A DNA stretch of 64,000 bases from contig JBFLYK010000001.1 in NCBI GenBank assembly GCA_040756995.1, positions 186,001 through 250,000 of the forward strand, given 5' to 3'. Source of the stretch: BP-133 sp040756995 (GTDB lineage Bacteria; Actinomycetota; Acidimicrobiia; IMCC26256; BP-133). Position numbers and translations under genes: made by a program. Below the pieces are notes generated by a model that was not told where the DNA came from, ran no database searches, and saw only the letters and a list, made by a program, of their open reading frames with translations. Positions 59,523 to 64,000 of the stretch are shown here, piece after piece (the stretch's first letter is position 1; each line of letters begins with the position of its first letter).

Positions 59523-60926
59523 CTACTTCACGATCATGGCGGTGACCATGCCGAACATGCCGTCCTCCCGTTCGGCGTGGGGGAGGATGTGGCAGTGCCA
59601 GGCCCACACGCCGGGTTCGGCGGCTTGCACGAGGACGGTGTAGCGCTCGCCGGGGGCGACGTTGATGGTGTCGGCCTCGTAGGGGAACTGGAGCGGGATC
59701 CCGTCCTTGGCGATGACCTTCTGGATCTGGCCATGCAGGTGCATCGGGTGGGACATCACGCCCTCGTTCAGGTAGTGGACGAGGACGCTCTCCCCGGGTT
59801 TGACGGCGACGGGCGCGGTCGCCGGGAACGACTTCCCGTTGAGGGACAGGCCGATGGTCCCGGCGTCGTTGAGCATCATCGGGATCTCCTGGGTGATCTT
59901 CACCCCCGCCGGCGGGGGGATCTGGCCCACCAGAAAGGCTCCGGCCAAGCCGTTGGGCACCTGGACCTGGGCGTTGTGGTGGGAGTGGTACATGCCCACC
60001 GCCGGGCCCTTGGCCACGAACTCGTAGGTGAACGAGTGGCCGGGCTTGACCGGCTCCTGGGTGATGTCGGGCACGCCGTCCATGGAGTTGGGGGTGAGGA
60101 GCCCGTGGAAGTGGATGACGGTCGACTCCGGCAGTTCGTTGTGCAGCACGATCCGGACCTTGTCGCCGATGTCGGCCTTGAGCGTCGGGCCGGGGGTGAC
60201 ACCGTTGTAGGTCCAGGCCTTGACGAACTTCCCCGGTTCGATCTCCCAGTCGACGATCTTGGTGGTGAGCTCCCACTGCTTGGTACCGTCGGGCAGCACC
60301 GTGGGCGCCAGCACCTGGCCGCCGAGCCCCTCGGTCTTGGCCGGGAACGCCTTGGTGCGCACGGCCATCAGGGCGTCCATCGGGGCGGCGTCCATCCGGC
60401 CCTGATTCATCATCGGCATTCCGCCGTGCTGGGCGGCGCCGCCGTCCATCACCATCAGCTCACCGGTCATGCCGGCGGCCTTGTGGCCGGGGATGGTGCA
60501 GGACAGCGCGTACGTGCCGGGCTTGAGGGAGTCGACCTTGAGCCCGGCCGTGGCGTTCGGCTGGAGCTCGGGTGTGGCCAGGTCGGTGCCGTCGATGGCG
60601 AGGATGTGCGGGGCGGCCCCTCGGTTGGCGACCTTGAGGACGCCGCCGGCGTCGACCATGACCGTATTCGGGTCGAAGGCGAACTCCTTCATGGCGACCT
60701 CGGTGGCGGTGGCCGGGATGGCCGACCCTTCCAGCACCGCCGACCCGGCCTTGACGCTGCCGGTCTGGACGGCCGCGCCGCCGCCACCGCCGTCGTTGTC
60801 GGAGGCGACGGCCAACGCCCCGAACGACACCAGCAGCGCCAGCACCGAAAAGAGCGCCGTCGACAGGCGGGTGAGGCTGATCACCTGGACCAGTTGGGGT
60901 GGGGTGGGCGGCTGCGGGGCGTCCAT
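59523..60926 (-). CDS. Cupredoxin-fused multicopper oxidase (nitrite-reductase-like)
   Basis: 467 residues. A TM anchor (LSTALFSVLALLVSFGALAV) and an N-terminal cupredoxin with type-1 ligands in YALSCTIPGHKAAGM come first. They are followed by a two-domain multicopper oxidase: TVIHFHGLL, GMYHSHHNAQ, MSHPMHLHGQ and WAWHCHILPHAEREDGM (type 1/2/3 ligands all present). It may be a copper oxidase or nitrite reductase; the HCH motif favours a trinuclear-type oxidase. GGAGGTCTCG precedes ATG 60926. A DosR-like box sits 90 bp upstream. Confidence 0.88.
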   Translation of the reverse strand: MDAPQPPTPPQLVQVISLTRLSTALFSVLALLVSFGALAVASDNDGGGGGAAVQTGSVKAGSAVLEGSAIPATATEVAMKEFAFDPNTVMVDAGGVLKVANRGAAPHILAIDGTDLATPELQPNATAGLKVDSLKPGTYALSCTIPGHKAAGMTGELMVMDGGAAQHGGMPMMNQGRMDAAPMDALMAVRTKAFPAKTEGLGGQVLAPTVLPDGTKQWELTTKIVDWEIEPGKFVKAWTYNGVTPGPTLKADIGDKVRIVLHNELPESTVIHFHGLLTPNSMDGVPDITQEPVKPGHSFTYEFVAKGPAVGMYHSHHNAQVQVPNGLAGAFLVGQIPPPAGVKITQEIPMMLNDAGTIGLSLNGKSFPATAPVAVKPGESVLVHYLNEGVMSHPMHLHGQIQKVIAKDGIPLQFPYEADTINVAPGERYTVLVQAAEPGVWAWHCHILPHAEREDGMFGMVTAMIVK

Positions 60927-61014
60927 CGAGACCTCCGTGGGAACAATTCGGGCGTCGATGGTCAGCATCGGGGCTGCGGCCCCCGGCTGGGAGGGGGCGG
61001 AGGTCAGCTCCGGA

Positions 61015-61030
61015 CGGGCCGAAAGTCCCT
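61015..61030. promoter_or_regulatory. DosR-like box upstream of the multicopper oxidase
   Basis: CGGGCCGAAAGTCCCT. It overlaps the last base pairs of the histidine kinase gene. Confidence 0.6.
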
Positions 61031-62189
61031 AGTCGCCGCGGCGCAGCGGCACCGCCCATTCCACGACCGTGCCTCCGCCGGGTTCGGAGCGGATCGAGAA
61101 CCGCCCGCCGAGGCGTTCCGCCCGGCTGGCCATGTTGCGCAGCCCGAGGCCACCGCCGGGGCGGTCGGGCGGGAGGCCCCGGCCGTCGTCGCGCACCCGG
61201 AGGACGACCTCGTCGCCGGCCGCGACGCTGACTCCAGCCTTGCTGGCGGCGGCGTGGCGGGCCACGTTGGACAGCGCTTCCCGCAGGGTGGCCAGCAGCT
61301 CCCGGCCGACCTGATCGGGCACCACGGTGTCGATCACGCCGTCGAAGGTGACCTCGGGCGCGAACCCGAGGGCGCCCCGGGCCTCGCCGGCCAGGGTCAG
61401 GACCCGCTCCCGCAAGCCGCTGGCCCGGGCGGAGGCCGTTTCGAGGCCGAAGATGACCGTGCGGATGTGCTTGACCGTGAGGTCGAGGTCCTCCACGGCG
61501 TCCTGGATCCGGGCGGCCACCTCGGGCTTCTGGGCGAGCCGGGCCGTCCCCTGCAGCGAGAGGCCGGTGGCGAAGAGCCGCTGGATGACCGTGTCGTGGA
61601 GGTCCTTGGCGATGCGCTCCCGGTCCTCGAGGAGCACCAGTTCGGCGACGCGGGAGTGGAGGCGGGCGTTCTCGATGGCCACCGCCGCCGCCCCAGCCAG
61701 GGCCACGATCAGTTCCTCGTCGATGTCGCTGAAAACCTCGGCGCTCTGCTTGTCGGTGAGGTAGAGGTTCCCGAAGACCTGCTGGCGCACGATGATCGGC
61801 ACCCCGAGGAACGACCGCATCGGCGGATGGTTGGGCGGGAACCCGTAGCTGTCAGGATGCTCCCGCAGGTCGGGGAGCCGCAGCGGCTTGGGGTCGACGA
61901 TGAGGAGGCCGAGGATGCCGTGCCCCTTGGGCAGGTCCCCGATGGCCCGGCGGGCCTCCTCGTCTAGGCCGCTGGTGACGAACTGGGCCAGGCCCGTCCC
62001 CGTCTCGTCAAGGACGCCGAGGGCGCCGTAGCGAGCGTCGACCAGGTCGGTGGCGGCATCGATGATCCGCTGGAGCACCGCATTCAGGTCGAGGTCGGCG
62101 CTGATCGACAGGACCGCATCCACCAGCTTCCGCAACGCCCGGGGACCGGCGTGCTCGGTCGTCACCCCTGTGCCGTGCTCGGTGGTCAC
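61029..62189 (-). CDS. devS: GAF-domain sensor histidine kinase, DevS/DosS-like
   Basis: 386 residues: one GAF domain (DARYGALGVLDETGTGLAQF; GFPPNHPPMRSFLGVPIIVR; GNLYLTDKQSAEVFSDIDEE), HisKA_3 (EDRERIAKDLHDTVIQRLFA, phospho-acceptor His about residue 198) and HATPase_c (LREALSNVARHAAASKAGVS; GGGLGLRNMASRAERLGGRF). Mycobacterial DosS has two GAF domains; here only one is present. A His in the HPPM segment lies where a heme-binding GAF might hold its ligand, but this needs alignment. GTG 62189 is the likely start. It is near, and divergent from, the DevR-like gene 63104. Confidence 0.88.
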   Translation of the reverse strand: MTTEHGTGVTTEHAGPRALRKLVDAVLSISADLDLNAVLQRIIDAATDLVDARYGALGVLDETGTGLAQFVTSGLDEEARRAIGDLPKGHGILGLLIVDPKPLRLPDLREHPDSYGFPPNHPPMRSFLGVPIIVRQQVFGNLYLTDKQSAEVFSDIDEELIVALAGAAAVAIENARLHSRVAELVLLEDRERIAKDLHDTVIQRLFATGLSLQGTARLAQKPEVAARIQDAVEDLDLTVKHIRTVIFGLETASARASGLRERVLTLAGEARGALGFAPEVTFDGVIDTVVPDQVGRELLATLREALSNVARHAAASKAGVSVAAGDEVVLRVRDDGRGLPPDRPGGGLGLRNMASRAERLGGRFSIRSEPGGGTVVEWAVPLRRGD

Positions 62190-62263
62190 CCCCCGGAGTG
62201 TAAATGAGCCTGGTCGAGATCCCCTGGCCAAGACCCCGGCGGCCGGCGAGCGGCGCGATGGAT

Positions 62264-62279
62264 CGGGTCCTTCGACCCG
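62264..62279. promoter_or_regulatory. DosR-like box between devS-like and zinc-ribbon copy 4
   Basis: CGGGTCCTTCGACCCG, a near-perfect palindrome, 75 bp from GTG 62189 and 94 bp from ATG 62373. It suggests autoregulation of the kinase and the downstream regulator unit. Confidence 0.6.
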
Positions 62280-62372
62280 TCCGTTCGGGACGGTCGGCTC
62301 TCGTCCCGGTCCCGACGGGAAGCCATGCTCCAAGGAGCCGATACCGCGGAGTCGCCCTGGGGAGAGGACACG

Positions 62373-62636
62373 ATGACCGAATTGCTGGACTCGATGATCG
62401 AATTACTGACCAGTGTTCCCATCGGTTCTCCGGAGAGGCCGGCCGGCGCCGCCACCACCCGCCGGTGTCTCCGCTGCTGGAGCGAGGATCTCCGCCCCGT
62501 CGAGAGCGCCGGCGGCACGAACCTGTTCTGCACCGGCTGCCACCGCTGCTGGCGGTTCGAGGATGGCTATCTCGTCGAGGTCAACCCCTACGCCTGTTCC
62601 GGCTGCGCCAACCGCAGCCTCTGCCGGCAGCGCTGA
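62373..62636 (+). CDS. Small eight-cysteine zinc-ribbon-like protein, copy 4
   Basis: 87 residues: CLRCWSEDLRPVESAGGTNL, FCTGCHRCWR, CSGCANRSLC, the family pattern with Arg in place of His after Trp. GGGGAGAGGACACG precedes ATG 62373. It is transcribed with the CBS and DevR-like genes, which links this family directly to the regulatory pair. Confidence 0.8.
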   Translation: MTELLDSMIELLTSVPIGSPERPAGAATTRRCLRCWSEDLRPVESAGGTNLFCTGCHRCWRFEDGYLVEVNPYACSGCANRSLCRQR

Positions 62637-62670
62637 CCAGCCCCCACGCCCGACCCCAAGGAGAACGTCG

Positions 62671-63072
62671 ATGACCGCAACTCAGACGCTGAGCGGGACC
62701 GACCCGGTCCTGCGGCTGCCGCACCGCCAGCCCGTCCACGTCGGACTCGACACCACCCTGCGCGCCTGCGCCCAGGTGATGGCCGACGAGTCGATCGGCG
62801 CTGTGCTCGTCCGCGGGCTCCACGGCCCGGCCGGAGTGCTCAGCGAGCGCGACATCGTCGCCGCCCTGGCCGAAGGGGCCGACGCCGACCGGGACCGGGC
62901 CCGGGACTTCATGACCCCCGACATTGACGCCGTGCCGGAGACGACGCCGATCGCCGACGCCGCCCGGGAGATGCTGCGCAACGAGATCCGCCACCTGGTC
63001 GTCACCCGGGACGGGAAGACCGTCGGGCTCATTTCCAGCCGGGACGCGCTGGCGGTGCTGGCCGGCGTCTGA
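62671..63072 (+). CDS. CBS-domain pair protein
   Basis: 133 residues: MADESIGAVLVRGLHGPAGV, LSERDIVAALAEGADADRDR, EMLRNEIRHLVVTRDGKTVG, LISSRDALAVLAGV. AAGGAGAACGTCG precedes ATG 62671. It lies between zinc-ribbon copy 4 and the DevR-like gene (31 bp gap). Confidence 0.9.
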   Translation: MTATQTLSGTDPVLRLPHRQPVHVGLDTTLRACAQVMADESIGAVLVRGLHGPAGVLSERDIVAALAEGADADRDRARDFMTPDIDAVPETTPIADAAREMLRNEIRHLVVTRDGKTVGLISSRDALAVLAGV

Positions 63073-63103
63073 CCCGCGTCCCTCGATCGGCCAGAATAGG
63101 GGG

Positions 63104-63760
63104 ATGGCGACCAAGGTCTTCCTCCTCGACGATCACGAGATCGTGCGGCGGGGGCTCCACGACCTCCTCGAGGCGGAGGAGGACCTCACCGTCGTCGGCG
63201 AGGCGGGAACCGCCGAGCAGGCCCTCAACCGGATCCCGGCCACGCAGCCCGACGTGGCCGTCCTCGACGTGCGCCTCGGCGGGGAGACGGAGAGCGGCAT
63301 CGAGGTGTGCCGGGAGGTGCGGTCCCGCCATCCCGAGGTGCACTGCATCATGCTGACGTCCTTCGCCGACGACGAGGCGCTCTTCGCCGCCATCATGGCC
63401 GGGGCGTCGGGCTACGTCCTCAAGCAGGTGCGGGGCAGCGACCTCGTCGACGCCATCCGCCGGGTGGGGCGGGGCGAGTCGCTGATCGACCCCCAGCTGA
63501 CCGGCCGGCTCCTCGAACGGCTCCGGACCAAGCCGGAGGAGGACGAGCTGGCCGGCCTGTCCGACCAGGAGCGGCGCATCCTCGACCTGATCGCCCAGGG
63601 GTACACCAACCGCCAGATCGCCGAGACGATCTTCCTGGCCGAGAAGACCGTCAAGAACTACGTGTCGAACCTCCTGGCCAAGCTTGGGATGAGCCGGCGG
63701 ACGGAAGCCGCCGCCTACGCCGCCCGGCTCACCGAGCGGCGACGCCAGGAAGGCCACTGA
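63104..63760 (+). CDS. devR: LuxR/NarL-family response regulator, DevR/DosR-like
   Basis: 218 residues: receiver with phospho-Asp55 in VAVLDVRLGG and the motif GASGYVLKQVRGSDLVDAIR, and a C-terminal HTH (LSDQERRILDLIAQGYTNRQ; FLAEKTVKNYVSNLLAKLGM). The recognition helix K-T-V-K-N-Y-V-S is the same as in mycobacterial DosR (Lys179, Lys182, Asn183 correspond to Lys181, Lys184, Asn185). The same DNA motif should therefore be read, and it is indeed abundant here. Partner kinase: 61029-62189. Confidence 0.93.
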   Translation: MATKVFLLDDHEIVRRGLHDLLEAEEDLTVVGEAGTAEQALNRIPATQPDVAVLDVRLGGETESGIEVCREVRSRHPEVHCIMLTSFADDEALFAAIMAGASGYVLKQVRGSDLVDAIRRVGRGESLIDPQLTGRLLERLRTKPEEDELAGLSDQERRILDLIAQGYTNRQIAETIFLAEKTVKNYVSNLLAKLGMSRRTEAAAYAARLTERRRQEGH

Positions 63761-64000
63761 CCAGACCGGGGTCGAACTCCCAGTCCACGATCTGGGTACC
63801 CGCCGTGCCATGGCACAGCGCGGTGGCGTCGGCCACCGCCCCGATGGCGGCCCGCTTGCCGGTCTGGTGCACGAACCGGCAGGCCGACTCGACCTTGGGT
63901 CCCATGGTTGCGTCGTCGAAGCGCTGGCCCCGCAGGTCGGCGACGCTGACCCGCCCGATCGGGCGGGCGAAGGCGCTGCCCCAGTCGCTGGCCACGGCCG
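63729..64000 (-). CDS. Carbamate kinase, C-terminal part (5' beyond window)
   Basis: About 90 residues of the end of an amino-acid-kinase-fold protein: ADLRGQRFDDATMGPKVESA, CRFVHQTGKRAAIGAVADAT. The MGPKVEAA-x2-F segment is characteristic of ArcC carbamate kinase, which makes ATP from carbamoyl phosphate. The frame is open to the right edge. It converges on devR with about 30 bp overlap of the gene ends. It would add another fermentative ATP source to this region. Confidence 0.8.
   Translation of the reverse strand, partial: AVASDWGSAFARPIGRVSVADLRGQRFDDATMGPKVESACRFVHQTGKRAAIGAVADATALCHGTAGTQIVDWEFDPGLVSGLPGVAAR

Overview
The window is a high-GC, gene-dense stretch of an actinobacterial chromosome. 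The best guess is Actinomycetota, possibly an Acidimicrobiia-like lineage. The guess rests on GC content, frequent GTG starts and ATGA overlaps, a DevR/DosR-type response regulator, and dabAB and baeRF genes; nothing here fixes the taxon. No rRNA, tRNA, CRISPR array or intact insertion sequence was seen.

Left part (about 1-31 kb). An acyl-CoA synthetase/GNAT fusion runs off the left edge, followed by a universal stress protein (USP) divergent from a zinc-ribbon/CBS pair. A frameshifted multi-cupredoxin gene and a 1.5 kb graveyard of gene fragments (dabA', acyl-CoA carboxylase, acyl-CoA ligase) come next. A tight operon dabB-dabA-PII-like-purK-purE-fabI (13.7 to 7.1 kb, minus strand) couples a predicted inorganic-carbon pump to a bicarbonate-consuming purine enzyme. 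Then come a small winged-helix regulator, a DUF6671 protein, a Thermus-type isocitrate dehydrogenase and decayed genes. Between 19.5 and 29.7 kb five yybP-ykoY (Mn2+) riboswitches each head a minus-strand unit: traR-baeRF-terC, DUF1269-USP, a zf-TFIIB unit, a P-type ATPase with a UPF0114 protein, and a site-2 protease. All five, plus dabB, icd, the DUF6671 gene and the winged-helix genes, share a 16-bp operator-like palindrome (ACGAA-N6-TTCGT and variants). In most of them it sits between -35 and -10 hexamers.

Right part (about 31-64 kb). This resembles a mycobacterial dormancy (DosR) regulon: many USPs, CBS-domain and CBS-BON proteins, PNPOx-like flavoproteins, an Rv2004c-like kinase, an alcohol dehydrogenase, a P-type ATPase (now broken), phosphoketolase plus acetate kinase, and a cupredoxin-fused multicopper oxidase. 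A DevS-like GAF histidine kinase and a DevR-like regulator lie at 61-63.8 kb. About twenty copies of a box close to GGGACTTTCGGCCCT (the core of the known DosR motif) lie upstream of these genes, and one sits upstream of the 2.6 kb pair. A family of very small eight-cysteine proteins recurs four times beside these boxes. A vapBC module and a partial carbamate kinase complete the segment.

Broken genes are numerous: SulP STAS halves, PAS-GGDEF, phosphoribosyltransferase, a purK-purE fusion, an ATPase with a 68-bp tandem duplication, and a third winged-helix copy. Several single-base breaks lie in G-runs and could be sequence errors. Others (deletions, fusions, duplications) are clearly rearrangements.
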